A DNA stretch of 64,000 nt from CAYUAI01 sp964442745 (GTDB lineage: Bacteria > Pseudomonadota > Gammaproteobacteria > S012-40). Under the pieces are notes generated by a model, which saw only the letters and a program-made list of their open reading frames with translations, was not told the DNA's origin and made no database searches. Shown here in pieces: positions 1-9,645 of the stretch. Where the stretch lies: the NCBI GenBank assembly GCA_964442745.1, contig CAYUAI010000009.1, positions 1-64,000 on the forward strand, in the 5' to 3' direction. Position 1 is the first letter of the stretch. Each line of letters starts with the position of its first letter. The translations under genes were made by a program, and so were the position numbers.

Positions 1-199
1 TTCGATAGTCTTCGAATACACTTTTATCCGAAAGATCGACAGATTCAATCATATCATTGATCGGCATATCGGTACTAAAATTTTCGGGCATGGAAAATGA
101 AACAATTTCTCCTGACAAATTAATTTGATAAGGTGTAAATTTAATGGGTTCACTGGAAGGACGACTAAAAGCAAATGCTTTTGATAAAAAGGCGAACAT
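1..199 (-). CDS. Partial gene downstream of lipase-like gene; possible immunity or accessory protein
   Basis: Open frame of 66 codons running off the left edge, so only the N-terminus is visible. It starts at ATG 199 with a good ribosome binding site (AGGAAA a few bases upstream). There is no signal peptide, and the visible part is soluble and acidic (MPENF, MPIND and SVDLSD segments). It lies 38 bp downstream of a lipase-like gene on the same strand and is probably co-transcribed. A small gene directly after a secreted-lipase-like gene is often its immunity or chaperone partner; this is inference from position only. I do not recognise the family. Confidence 0.6.
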   Translation of the reverse strand, partial: MFAFLSKAFAFSRPSSEPIKFTPYQINLSGEIVSFSMPENFSTDMPINDMIESVDLSDKSVFEDYR

Positions 200-237
200 A
201 ATGATTTCCTGACAATTGTATTTAATGAGAGGAATTC

Positions 238-1467
238 TTATACTTTCAAAAAATTATTAATGTATTTAATTCCACTTCGACCCGCCTGATCTAGGGTGTT
301 AAATCCCTTTTGCAAGGTATTTCTTCCTTTGCCGGGGCCATGGCGCATTTTTTTATCCCAGGCGTCAAAATTATCATGCATTAAGGAATGTGGGCTTTGT
401 TGAACCGTGCCACCCATCGCGTGCCCCGCATAAACGACAGAGCCAATAATACGCCAAGGATTGATGGTATTGCATCCAATAATCGTGTTTACCATATCAT
501 AATCGTTGGCTTCGGTCGCAATTACACCAATGCCGGCGCGCTTAAATAAAATACTGGATCGTAAATTATTATTGGCGTTGCCATGAAAGGCGACGCTATG
601 CATGTTGAGTGATTCGCCTTTATCTTTACGAAAAATACCGTTAAATCCACCGGTAATAGCCCAACTACGGTTGCCATTTAAATGATAACGAACGGCTTCG
701 GCAAATATTAGTCCACCTTGGCTATGTACCATCCATTGAGTTTGATGTTTATTCTCTTGGGTTTTTACCAAGATGTCACTTAATTTTTTAGATACATCGG
801 TTGTTATGCCAAATTTATCTTGAATCGATTCCCAAGTATCACCCGGTCCACCAACACTTGGATTGTGGAAAAGTGTATATTCATTGATGGTATTTTTACC
901 AAATTCCCACTCTAAATGGGCAGCCATCAGCCAAGTGGCTTTAGCTCGATCGTTTGATTGTCCGTTGACTGCGGCGTATGGTGTCGTCACAAGATTGGTT
1001 TTTTCGGCTTCCCATATACCCTCGTTATTTTTTTTGACTTTGTAGACTTCAATTTTTTCAAGCTTGTCGCGCTGCAATTTAATATGTTTTTTTGGATAAA
1101 TGTTAAAAACAAGCACTTGTCCATTAGCAATATTATATGAAATATAGTGAGAATCTGATTCAGTCGTACGCGTATCAACCGTACCTTTTTTTAAATAACC
1201 TCCAAAGGTTGGTCGTGGATTTCCTCTCAATGACGCAATTGTTTTTTGCAGGTTGCGGTTAAAATGCAGTGCTCGTTCTTTTTGAAAAATTTTAGCCGCA
1301 TAGCCAGATAGCAATACGCGGTAGCCCTTATTTATGATTTTATGCTCGAAATCTGCCTTAAATAGGGAAGGTGGCTGCGAGTTTAAACGCATCACTTCCT
1401 GTGGTGATACTTGTATGTTGCCTTCTGCAAATATTTGTTTGTTGATTAAATCCGGTCGGTATTTCAT
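238..1467 (-). CDS. Alpha/beta-hydrolase fold protein, lipase-effector-like
   Basis: 409 aa with no signal peptide. A nucleophile-elbow motif V-H-S-Q-G-G lies near residue 250, in the form common in lipases. It is followed by candidate catalytic Asp (in ANDYDMVN, near 320) and His (in SPHSLMHDN, near 363), so a complete Ser-Asp-His triad can be read. Large cytoplasmic hydrolases of this layout, lacking a Sec signal and followed by a small gene, include type VI secretion phospholipase effectors (Tle families). Assignment to a particular Tle family is not possible from sequence alone, and no VgrG, PAAR or T6SS gene is in the window. A housekeeping esterase is the alternative. Confidence 0.55.
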   Translation of the reverse strand: MKYRPDLINKQIFAEGNIQVSPQEVMRLNSQPPSLFKADFEHKIINKGYRVLLSGYAAKIFQKERALHFNRNLQKTIASLRGNPRPTFGGYLKKGTVDTRTTESDSHYISYNIANGQVLVFNIYPKKHIKLQRDKLEKIEVYKVKKNNEGIWEAEKTNLVTTPYAAVNGQSNDRAKATWLMAAHLEWEFGKNTINEYTLFHNPSVGGPGDTWESIQDKFGITTDVSKKLSDILVKTQENKHQTQWMVHSQGGLIFAEAVRYHLNGNRSWAITGGFNGIFRKDKGESLNMHSVAFHGNANNNLRSSILFKRAGIGVIATEANDYDMVNTIIGCNTINPWRIIGSVVYAGHAMGGTVQQSPHSLMHDNFDAWDKKMRHGPGKGRNTLQKGFNTLDQAGRSGIKYINNFLKV

Positions 1468-1514
1468 GGTGAGTTCTCTTTAATTTTTTGAATGGGTTTG
1501 GTGGCATACGCTTT

Positions 1515-1544
1515 GGTGGATTCGCTGCGCTTAATCCACCCTAC
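1515..1544. repeat. Dispersed palindromic element, family 1 (single copy)
   Basis: An imperfect palindrome of about 30 bp, core GGTGGATTCGC...GCTTAATCCACC, between the methyltransferase stop and the hydrolase gene. The same unit occurs as head-to-head pairs at 8861-8930 and 61368-61440. It is a REP-like extragenic element and may fold as a hairpin downstream of the methyltransferase gene. Confidence 0.75.
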
Positions 1545-1550
1545 AAGCAA

Positions 1551-4500
1551 TTATGACGCTTTGCGCATGGGCGTGATATCGGTGATTTTGGCCGTTTCGG
1601 ATTTCAATTTAAAAATGTTGTGCTGGATATTCGGCGACAGCGTTTGGTATTCGTCATAGGCTTGCATGACAAATTTGGGGTAGTCTGGGTTGTGTTTTAA
1701 TAATGTGGGGAATTGGCTGGTCACTAGCCATTGGAGGTTGTCTCGATTGAGTACTGGATTGTTAATGCCATAATGCAACCAGACTAAGGCGTCGATTCTT
1801 GCCCTATTTTGCATTGTCTTTTGGCCGTTTTCCATATCCTTGATGAGAATCATACCTTGGATCATGAATTCGGTCGCGTAGTTGGTGAGCGGGAGGCACT
1901 TTGCAATATCTAATGTCACATGTGATGAACAAACATTTCTGGTACAAAAATCGATAGGTAGACCCGATAATAAAAATTTCAACCGCCATAAATTATCAGA
2001 TTGATTAAACTGTATAGCCCAAGTAGTATTAACACACCAATATCCTTTAGGGATAGAGCTTACAATCAAGGTTCTTTGATCCGAATTTCGTGCAATATCC
2101 CTCCAAACCAACGTCCCTTTACCAAAATCCACCTGACCCGCTAGTTTTTCCCGCAGCCCATATTGATTAAACTGAAAATTTTGTTCACTAAACCCACCGA
2201 CCATGGGTTCAAACAAGTTAAATTGTCGTCCGCGATATAGTGGCACCCATTTCGTCGCGACGCCTGCTTTAATCTCTTGGAGGCTGGGAAGCTCATGGGA
2301 TGGGATATTTTCCGAAAATTCAGACAGTCCTTTTTGGGGGCCTGTTGTTTGATTAATACCTTGCTGTACAGAACTATCAATCTGACCTAAATAAATCACC
2401 GGACCACTGGCTTGATGCAAGGCTTGGGCGATATCCAATTGCCGTTGATCTCTAAGCCCTGGAATGGCGAGTGACTCTCGACTAAAGCTCTGTTGAATCA
2501 CTTCCCGATTGAGTTCTACGGGTTGATGACCTTTGCTGATGTGGTTGAGGTTCGGTGTGTCGATATTTTTTTCGATACTATCTAAATCATTGGGATCAGT
2601 GACACCATGGACAAAACGAACGGGAACTCTGGCGCCGCCGTGATTAGCGACTAAGCATAAAAATTCAATACCGGTTGATATTTCAAAAATCTTTGAGGTA
2701 TTGACAAACGAAACCGATTCTTCGAGTCCCCCTTGTTGAAAAAAATATTTGCGTAAATTGGTAGTGGCTTTATTGGCAAACAAGGATGAGCGGCTGGCGA
2801 TGAGTCCTACCCGACCTTTACCCAGGGTGTATTTTTCACAGGCGAGGGTAAACAAGACGCATAAATCAATTTTCCCTTCGGGTTTGATGGGGCTTTGTTG
2901 GCCGGAGCGCCAGAAATTAGATAGGCTGCTGTTCTCATGAAATCGATCCAACCACAAGCGGGTTACCCAAGGGGCGACTTGAGACAGGGTTTGTAATCGT
3001 TGTTTCTTTTTGGCGGGAGTGGTGCTCATAAACTGTGGATCAATTTCTGGATAGACTTCCTTGTCCTTGACCCCGACCACTTTCCACGGTGGATTCGATA
3101 TCACCGCGTTAAAACCAAAGCGTTTGACATCGGCAAAGATATGCGAAAACTCGACTTGCCAATGAAAAAATTGATGAGTTTTGGCGGTTTTCAAGGCTAT
3201 TTTTAATGACTTTATCGCGGCGGTTGTTAGGGGTTTGCCGCGTTGTCCTCGGGTTAAGGTTTTTTGATTTAACAACCAATCGCATAGCTCTCGATATATC
3301 GCGAAACTGGGGTAGTGTTGGTATTGATCCAGTGGCCAGTACCATAACGCGGTATTGAGATCCCCTAGGGCTTTGAGGCGCAGATAGGCGCGTTGATGGG
3401 AGACTCTATCGGCGTAGATTTTTTTACCTAATTCGGTGATAAGTGCTTTTTTTCTTTTGCGTTCCAGACTTTCATCCATTGGCATGTCATAGGCTTCGAT
3501 CAATACCGGGTCCATGTCGGGCAATAACGCCAGGCGATCTTTGTTGCGATCATCGAGTCGATCAATCACTTCAGCATCTTTTTGGATTTCTTCGAATGCT
3601 TCATGGGCGGTTTTGACGTGTTGTAAGAATCGATTGACGGTCTGTTGTTTGTTAATCGCCCAAGTTTGCCATTGTTCGACTAACAAGCCTCTTTTTTCCA
3701 GCGCCAGTTTGGCTTTTTGTTGTGAAAAAAGGTGTTGTAAATGATCGGCATTGGGGTTTTTGCCATAAGCGATTTGGCTATCATCCCAGGCTTGCCACAG
3801 TGACTTATCAATATCGATCTGCTCAAAGGGAATATCAAATAAGGTGCTAAACTCAAATCCGGGTTGCCAGGCCACTTCATGGCGTGACTGAAATTCCGCG
3901 CCGATCAGTGAATTGCCTGATTTGAGGTGATGATGTAAAAATGGTAACGGTTCGCCTTCCATCAAACATTCTAAATATAAGGCGGTGCGACACAATTGAA
4001 TGCTGAGCGGATTGATGTCTACCCCATATAGACATTGCTCGACGATTTCGCGTTTGCATTGTTGTAAATCGCGGGCGCTGACTTGTTTTTTTCCTCGCAC
4101 ATCCAGATGGCGTTCCTTGACCTTGGCATCGAGCAAGTGTTTGGCCAGGTAACGGGTGGCGGCGATGAGAAATCCCCCGGAGCCCACCGCGGGTTCTATC
4201 AGGCGAATATTCAGAATATCTTTGACGGATTGGCCTTCGGCTAAAGGTTTTAGGGTGCGTCTGACTAAAAACTCGGCCAATTTGGGTGGTGTATAAAACG
4301 ACGCAGTTTGGCGTTTAGTTCCGCCCAGGCTGGCCAAGACAAACTTGCCTTGACTGGGTGTTTTTCCCGGTCGTCGTGGATGAATGGTCAGATCAAATTT
4401 CTTTTGCTCTTTGTGCTCAATCCGGTGTAGCTGCATTTGATTGGCAAAATCCACACTGACCAAACCAAACCCCCCGCCGTGAGCGGGCACCCATTCATGG

Positions 4501-5912
4501 GGCTCGGTGAGTATCATCGGTTTTTGTGCCAACATGGCTTCATAGACGGCGCCTAATTGCTCAATGCCTAAGCTGGCAAAATTAAGCCGCCGACCGGTAT
4601 CCGCGCCACCTACTTTGCTTAACGCCAATAACATACGGCTCATGGCTTGATCACGCAAAGGCGGCTCAGCCGTGAACAGTTGGCTGTGTTCCGGGGAGAA
4701 TAATTGACCATTGTAAGGGGATACGATAGCGCCATCGTGCAACTCAACCCCTCGACGTAATAACACAAACAGGGATTGCAAGGCCCCCCACAGATAGTTG
4801 CCCTCGGGGTCGGCGGTGCCTCTTTTTTCTCGGATCAGATAATCGTCGGCCCAGGACAGTAAATGCTCCATGGAATAAAACGAATGATATTGAGCATTGT
4901 TAACCGGTAAAAAGGTTTTGCCTTTGTCCAGTTCACGCGATTCGGCATACAGGATAAAAAGAATGCGATACAAGATGAACAAGCCGTCTTTAAATAGCGC
5001 TTCACTGGCTTTGGCATTGTGCTTTTTTTTCAATGACTGTTGGCGAAAATCGCGATCCACGTCTAACCGTTCATTGCATAAAATCTCTAACGCCAAGGTC
5101 ACTTGTTGGTGTAATTGTTCGGTGATTTGGCGGGCTAATTCCAGGTCTGCTTTGAATAATTGGCTGGAGGCGGTGAGTTTGATTTCGTCTTGGGTGTCGG
5201 AGTCGGCTTCATCATCATTGACCTGAGTAAAGGTAAAAAATCGTTCATGAAACAAATGGCTTAACAGTAACAGCGGATCATCTGAACCGGCGGACATGAT
5301 CTCGGTGATATTGGCCTCTAGGCATTGGCCGGCCATTTGACTTTCTGCCCGAAAATAATAAAAATTAAACGGCATGATGAGCAAGGCTTCGGCCTGGCCG
5401 GTTTCTTTGAGTGCTCGCTCGACTTGTTCACAGAGGGTCTCTTTACGTGATGACTTAAACAAGACTTCGCCATCCAGGTCTGTGAGACAGGCACCGGTTT
5501 CAAACGCACTGATCGGAGCCTTGATATCGTTACACAGGAAAATGGCTAACGAATGGGTCTCTTGCGGCGATTGCAGGTAAGCAATGTGACCTTCTTCGGG
5601 ATGTTTGAGGCTGGCCATCTCGAAATCCGCATAACCCAAATATTGCAGCGATTTGGCCAGCCATTCGGTATACAACGCTTTGACTTTTATCTGATCTTTG
5701 TGTTTGAGAAGTAACTTTTCGGTGATCCGTTCAAACGACAAATAATGATCTCGATAAGCACGAAATCGCTCATTACATAACAATGATCGTCGCTCTATAA
5801 ACGCTTTGTCTTGAACCAGTTGGATCAGGGTTTCATCCCCCATAAAACCATCGTGGACAGTGAAGCCTTTTAAGGCGGCGTTGGCTCGGTTAAATTTATT
5901 GGTTGCATTCAT
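1551..5912 (-). CDS. Large Eco57I/PglX-type N6-adenine DNA methyltransferase (DrmMI-like)
   Basis: 1453 aa. The AdoMet-binding motif I reads EPAVGSGGFL at about 573-582, preceded by the S-F-Y-T-P-P segment typical of type I/IIG methylases. The catalytic motif IV is NPPW at about 940-943. A long charged helical spacer separates them, and the C-terminal 450 aa is the likely target-recognition part. The roughly 500-aa N-terminal region has no PD-(D/E)xK nuclease motif I can identify. This architecture matches Eco57I-domain methylases such as PglX and DISARM DrmMI, which modify adenine in host DNA. The gene sits 12 bp after the SNF2 helicase gene and is surely co-transcribed with it. A self-contained type IIG enzyme is the alternative; the helicase partner argues against it. 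Confidence 0.8.
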   Translation of the reverse strand: MNATNKFNRANAALKGFTVHDGFMGDETLIQLVQDKAFIERRSLLCNERFRAYRDHYLSFERITEKLLLKHKDQIKVKALYTEWLAKSLQYLGYADFEMASLKHPEEGHIAYLQSPQETHSLAIFLCNDIKAPISAFETGACLTDLDGEVLFKSSRKETLCEQVERALKETGQAEALLIMPFNFYYFRAESQMAGQCLEANITEIMSAGSDDPLLLLSHLFHERFFTFTQVNDDEADSDTQDEIKLTASSQLFKADLELARQITEQLHQQVTLALEILCNERLDVDRDFRQQSLKKKHNAKASEALFKDGLFILYRILFILYAESRELDKGKTFLPVNNAQYHSFYSMEHLLSWADDYLIREKRGTADPEGNYLWGALQSLFVLLRRGVELHDGAIVSPYNGQLFSPEHSQLFTAEPPLRDQAMSRMLLALSKVGGADTGRRLNFASLGIEQLGAVYEAMLAQKPMILTEPHEWVPAHGGGFGLVSVDFANQMQLHRIEHKEQKKFDLTIHPRRPGKTPSQGKFVLASLGGTKRQTASFYTPPKLAEFLVRRTLKPLAEGQSVKDILNIRLIEPAVGSGGFLIAATRYLAKHLLDAKVKERHLDVRGKKQVSARDLQQCKREIVEQCLYGVDINPLSIQLCRTALYLECLMEGEPLPFLHHHLKSGNSLIGAEFQSRHEVAWQPGFEFSTLFDIPFEQIDIDKSLWQAWDDSQIAYGKNPNADHLQHLFSQQKAKLALEKRGLLVEQWQTWAINKQQTVNRFLQHVKTAHEAFEEIQKDAEVIDRLDDRNKDRLALLPDMDPVLIEAYDMPMDESLERKRKKALITELGKKIYADRVSHQRAYLRLKALGDLNTALWYWPLDQYQHYPSFAIYRELCDWLLNQKTLTRGQRGKPLTTAAIKSLKIALKTAKTHQFFHWQVEFSHIFADVKRFGFNAVISNPPWKVVGVKDKEVYPEIDPQFMSTTPAKKKQRLQTLSQVAPWVTRLWLDRFHENSSLSNFWRSGQQSPIKPEGKIDLCVLFTLACEKYTLGKGRVGLIASRSSLFANKATTNLRKYFFQQGGLEESVSFVNTSKIFEISTGIEFLCLVANHGGARVPVRFVHGVTDPNDLDSIEKNIDTPNLNHISKGHQPVELNREVIQQSFSRESLAIPGLRDQRQLDIAQALHQASGPVIYLGQIDSSVQQGINQTTGPQKGLSEFSENIPSHELPSLQEIKAGVATKWVPLYRGRQFNLFEPMVGGFSEQNFQFNQYGLREKLAGQVDFGKGTLVWRDIARNSDQRTLIVSSIPKGYWCVNTTWAIQFNQSDNLWRLKFLLSGLPIDFCTRNVCSSHVTLDIAKCLPLTNYATEFMIQGMILIKDMENGQKTMQNRARIDALVWLHYGINNPVLNRDNLQWLVTSQFPTLLKHNPDYPKFVMQAYDEYQTLSPNIQHNIFKLKSETAKITDITPMRKAS

Positions 5913-5924
5913 CAGGGTTATCCT

Positions 5925-8627
5925 TTATCGCGTGCCAATCAACAGCGCGGTGACTCGGTATTGAATATTTTTATTATCAACACACCAAAAGTCATCTAAC
6001 CAAGCTTGACGTTGTTCCAGCTTGGGCGGGTCGATGCCTTTTAAGGCTTGCATTTCGGTGGTGTATATCGCTAATTTTTTGTCATACTTGGTTTTTAAAT
6101 TATCCACAAAATCCACGCCTTGTTGGTTGAGGTAGGCTTCCAGTGACTTCCATTCCGTTGGGGTCGGTAAGGCCATGGGTTGATTGGCCGGGATGAACGC
6201 TTTGATCAAGCTCAGATCGATGGTTTGTCGTGCTAGCAAATCAACCGCGATAATTTTCTGGGCGAGAATTTTAGCGCTGGTGGAGCGGGCGGTTAATTCG
6301 GCGATCACGATGTATTTTGCCATCGCCTGCTTGACCGTAAATACCGGATAGCCGCCGCGTTCGGTTTGTAGACGAAAGCGGGTTTGGATTTGTAACAGAA
6401 TAGGATGGATGGGGCTGAGAAAATGTAACGGAATTCGGTCTTCCCCTTTTTGACGGCGCTGTTTTTCATAGGCCAAATAACGTTGTGGTGAGAACGTGAC
6501 TCGCCAGAAATTCGGTGCGATCGGCAGCGTATCAACCAGCTCATCGAGTCCTCGCACTTCCCAATCGTTGGGAATGGTGAGTTTATATTCGGCGGTCGCT
6601 TTGCCATATGGGGTGAGCGTGGCACCGACGGCGTTGCTAATGAGTTTGAGTTCATTGACTCGGGTTTCGGTATCTTCTACATCATCGATGGGGGATGGCG
6701 ATAGGGCGGTAAAATCCGCGAATGAAAACCCACTTTGCTCGCTGTCGGTTTTGATGGCATTGATGGAGTCGGTTACTTTCTTGTCGATTTCTTCGGCGGT
6801 TTTTTCTGAAAAATCGATGTCGCCGATGATTTCATTGAGGGTTTCGATGACTTGCGAGACACTGCCCAGTGCCTCGCCAGCCTGTTGTATTTTGTCCACC
6901 AGGCGATCGAGAACGCGCTGATCAGGGGTGAGTTCGGTATCAAAAATGAGATTATGAATATAGGGGGTTTCGGTTTGTCCCAGGCGATCAATGCGGCCAT
7001 TTCTTTGTTCAATTTTGACAAAACTCCAGGGCAATTCAAAATGAATTAAATGGTGGCAGGTATGTTGTAAATCCTTGCCTTCGGAGATGGTATCGGTGGC
7101 CACCAGGACTTTTAGTTTGGAGGCGAAATTAGCAAAATCGGTTTCGATGGTTAAGCGCTGTTCGGTGGGAGTAGCGCTTTCGATAATAGCAATTTCATTG
7201 GTTTTGAATTGTTGATTAGCGGTCAGGTAATCTTGAATGCCATGCAAGGTCGGAATGGCTTCGGTGAACACCACGATTTTTGCCTTGGGTTCTTTGGCAT
7301 GAATCTGTTGGATAATATGGGCCAAGGTGGCCAGCTTGGATGAAATGCGTTGCTCAATCAGTTTTTTTAATTGCTGGCGAGTGGTATCTGAGAACCAGTT
7401 CGCCAGTCTTTTTTCACCCGAAATGGTTTCCAGAAACGCATGCCAGCTAGAGGACAGACGCTTTCTAGCCACTTCTTCGACTAAACGATCCCAGTGTTTT
7501 CGGTCTTTGCGGCCTTGCGCCAGTTGCAATTCCTGATCGATCCTTTGCAAGACGACTTTTTCTTCCGCGTATAATTCATTGAAGCCCACGGCGTGGTGTA
7601 TTATTTCTCGATCTTTAAACGATTCTTGTTCTGCCAGGTGTTTTTTGGTGCGTCTCACCATCAGTGGATTGTCGGATTGCCATTTTTTTAATTGCGATTT
7701 ATCTTGGAACTTAGGGTCGATCAGCTCTAACAGGGAATGGAATTGTTCTTTTTTACCGGTGAACGGGGTGGCGGACAATAGCAATAGGCCAGGACTGCGA
7801 TACACCACTTCTTCGGCTAATTGTCGAAGTCGCTTACTCGCGGCATTTTTATCTTTTACAAAGTGGTGACACTCATCAATGACTACCATGTCCCAAGAGA
7901 CGTTGCGGATGGGTTTTAAATTTTCCCAGCGTTTAATAAAGTCGCGTGAGACAATCACGTTTTCTACGACTTGCCAGGGATTTTTCACCCCGGCTTCGAT
8001 TAATTTTTCCCGAGTGCGTCGCCCATAAATCTCAAACACCAGACCGAATCGTTCATAGAGTTCGGTTTGCCATTTTTCACAAAGATGTTGTGGAGTGATG
8101 ATCAACACGCGCTCTGCTCTTTTACGTCGTTTGAGTTCTGTGAGGATAATCGCCGCTTCGGTGGTTTTTCCCAGCCCCACATCATCGGCAATCAGTAATC
8201 GGGGAAAGGGCAGGATATCGACAATGCGTGACCAGGGTTCGTATTGCCAGGGTTTGGTTTCAATGGCGCAGAGTTTAGCGGTGCTGGGTAATTTTGAATG
8301 TTCACTGTCTTCTAAACTATTGTTTTTTAGCACTCGCATGAACGGTGCTAGCCGTTCTTTTTTGGCTTTGTTGCTCGCTTGAGGGGAGGGGGTATAGGCT
8401 TCTTCCGGCTTGAGTACCCGGATACTGTCGGCTTCGAGTTGCGGCAGCGCCCAAACATTGACCGGCACTTCTGAAAAATGCGCGCCGCGTCGGACTAACT
8501 GCAATTGCCAAAAACCGTTTTGTTCACCGAGATAACGCCAAATACTGCCACGGCATTCGATGAGTTGGTTTAATGTTAATTTGGGCGTAGAAGACCTTAG
8601 CGCACGGCGTACTTGTTGATGATTCAT
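5925..8627 (-). CDS. SNF2/RapA-like DEAD/DEAH-box helicase (DrmD-like)
   Basis: 900 aa superfamily 2 ATPase. Walker A is DVGLGKTTEA at about 149-158, motif II is DECHH at 251-255 (a DEAH variant), motif III is LLLSATPFTG, and motif VI is QRNGRIDRLGQ near 560, the signature of the SNF2/RapA branch. Such proteins translocate on double-stranded DNA. It is the first gene of a two-gene operon with the adenine methyltransferase. In class 1 DISARM a SNF2-type DrmD is paired with DrmMI, but here there is no drmA, drmB or drmC on either side. The role is therefore probably phage defence or modification, with a minimal or partial gene set. The upstream region carries a 12-bp perfect palindrome at 8733. 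Confidence 0.8.
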   Translation of the reverse strand: MNHQQVRRALRSSTPKLTLNQLIECRGSIWRYLGEQNGFWQLQLVRRGAHFSEVPVNVWALPQLEADSIRVLKPEEAYTPSPQASNKAKKERLAPFMRVLKNNSLEDSEHSKLPSTAKLCAIETKPWQYEPWSRIVDILPFPRLLIADDVGLGKTTEAAIILTELKRRKRAERVLIITPQHLCEKWQTELYERFGLVFEIYGRRTREKLIEAGVKNPWQVVENVIVSRDFIKRWENLKPIRNVSWDMVVIDECHHFVKDKNAASKRLRQLAEEVVYRSPGLLLLSATPFTGKKEQFHSLLELIDPKFQDKSQLKKWQSDNPLMVRRTKKHLAEQESFKDREIIHHAVGFNELYAEEKVVLQRIDQELQLAQGRKDRKHWDRLVEEVARKRLSSSWHAFLETISGEKRLANWFSDTTRQQLKKLIEQRISSKLATLAHIIQQIHAKEPKAKIVVFTEAIPTLHGIQDYLTANQQFKTNEIAIIESATPTEQRLTIETDFANFASKLKVLVATDTISEGKDLQHTCHHLIHFELPWSFVKIEQRNGRIDRLGQTETPYIHNLIFDTELTPDQRVLDRLVDKIQQAGEALGSVSQVIETLNEIIGDIDFSEKTAEEIDKKVTDSINAIKTDSEQSGFSFADFTALSPSPIDDVEDTETRVNELKLISNAVGATLTPYGKATAEYKLTIPNDWEVRGLDELVDTLPIAPNFWRVTFSPQRYLAYEKQRRQKGEDRIPLHFLSPIHPILLQIQTRFRLQTERGGYPVFTVKQAMAKYIVIAELTARSTSAKILAQKIIAVDLLARQTIDLSLIKAFIPANQPMALPTPTEWKSLEAYLNQQGVDFVDNLKTKYDKKLAIYTTEMQALKGIDPPKLEQRQAWLDDFWCVDNKNIQYRVTALLIGTR

Positions 8628-8732
8628 TTAACCCCCGACATTTATCTTTCTCGTTATACCCAAATGCATTGAGTATTTTTAAATTGAATAAATAAAATTA
8701 TCGGTAGCAATGATGTGGACTTAATTCAAATT

Positions 8733-8744
8733 CCCAGGCCTGGG
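8733..8744. promoter_or_regulatory. 12-bp perfect palindrome upstream of the helicase-methyltransferase operon
   Basis: CCCAGGCCTGGG lies about 105 bp upstream of the helicase start. It could be an operator, but it stands alone and may be chance. Confidence 0.25.
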
Positions 8745-8860
8745 AGTGCCTTATTATTGAATAGTGGGATGTGCTTCACAAAAGGAGAAGAAATATTATG
8801 CAGCGACGGCGGCTCCCTGCTAAATTCAGTATTTAATTCAGTCGTAGAGAGGAGAGGGCA

Positions 8861-8930
8861 GGGTGGATTAAGCAAAGCGAATCCACCGAAAAAGAGCACA
8901 AAGAGGTGGATTCGTTTCGCTTAATCCACG
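8861..8930. repeat. Dispersed palindromic element, family 1 (head-to-head pair)
   Basis: Two copies of the family 1 unit in inverted orientation (8861-8887 and 8905-8929) around a 17-bp spacer. The whole can fold into one long hairpin. The unit also occurs at 1515 and 61368. It fills part of the 380-bp non-coding stretch between the helicase gene and the outer-membrane protein gene; I see no gene there. Confidence 0.8.
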
Positions 8931-9006
8931 TTGCATGGAGCAAAGAAGAGGAAGCAGTATTTTTTAATGATTTTGCCTGAAATCAGTTTAAACTTACCCT
9001 TTCGCT

Positions 9007-9645
9007 TTATAAAAACCCAAACATGATCCCTAAGCTTACCGTCCCACCACTGACATCCTCATCCCTCAGCGTGTCAAAATTAGTTTTTTGAAGATAGCGA
9101 TAGGAAGCCCCCAAACTTAATCGCATATATTCCGTGACGTTTAGCAAAACATTGATGCTGGGCTCATATACTGAGAATAGATCTTCTTCACGATTGCGTT
9201 CATCGTTATCGTGATGACGATTTCGGTTTCGATCTCGACTAAAATAACGATCATCGTCATCCTTATCTATGTCGTCGTTATCCTCAACAAATGCACCAGC
9301 GCCAATGAGTAAATCGACGGAAATATTCACTAAGCGGTTCGGGTTAAAAATATAACCCATGAGTACTCCGCCATAAGCCATGTATTTGTCAGTGTTTTTC
9401 ATTTTATGCCCTGACCCATAACCCGCAATACCGAGGTAAAACGAATGGTCAACTAACCAGGCGCCTTTTAAACCAAATAAGGTTTCACTCTGGTTATTGA
9501 TTTCGGTGATTTTCAGTTCCGGTAGCAAAAAACCGCCATGTGTCACGTCATCGCTTGTCAGTACCCGTCGCTCACTGGCGATGGTTAGCTGCATTGCACT
9601 CACTAAGATCATTAATAAGCTGATTGAACAAACCGCTTTTAACAT
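9007..9645 (-). CDS. Predicted outer-membrane beta-barrel protein
   Basis: 212 aa from the chosen start. There is a Sec signal peptide (about 22 residues, ending near TIASE), then alternating amphipathic strands and a C-terminal aromatic residue in FGFL, as in small outer-membrane barrels. A striking Asp-rich then Arg/His/Asn-rich insertion (about residues 118-150) probably forms a surface loop or metal-binding loop. I chose ATG 9645 because GAGG lies 9 bases upstream; ATG codons at 9660 and 9651 are also in frame. No family recognised; an OmpW-like or porin-like role is only a guess. Confidence 0.6.
   Translation of the reverse strand: MLKAVCSISLLMILVSAMQLTIASERRVLTSDDVTHGGFLLPELKITEINNQSETLFGLKGAWLVDHSFYLGIAGYGSGHKMKNTDKYMAYGGVLMGYIFNPNRLVNISVDLLIGAGAFVEDNDDIDKDDDDRYFSRDRNRNRHHDNDERNREEDLFSVYEPSINVLLNVTEYMRLSLGASYRYLQKTNFDTLRDEDVSGGTVSLGIMFGFL

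Noticed and set aside
8715..8924. 69-codon frame upstream of the helicase gene
   Set aside because: Runs through the family 1 repeat; most of it is palindromic DNA.
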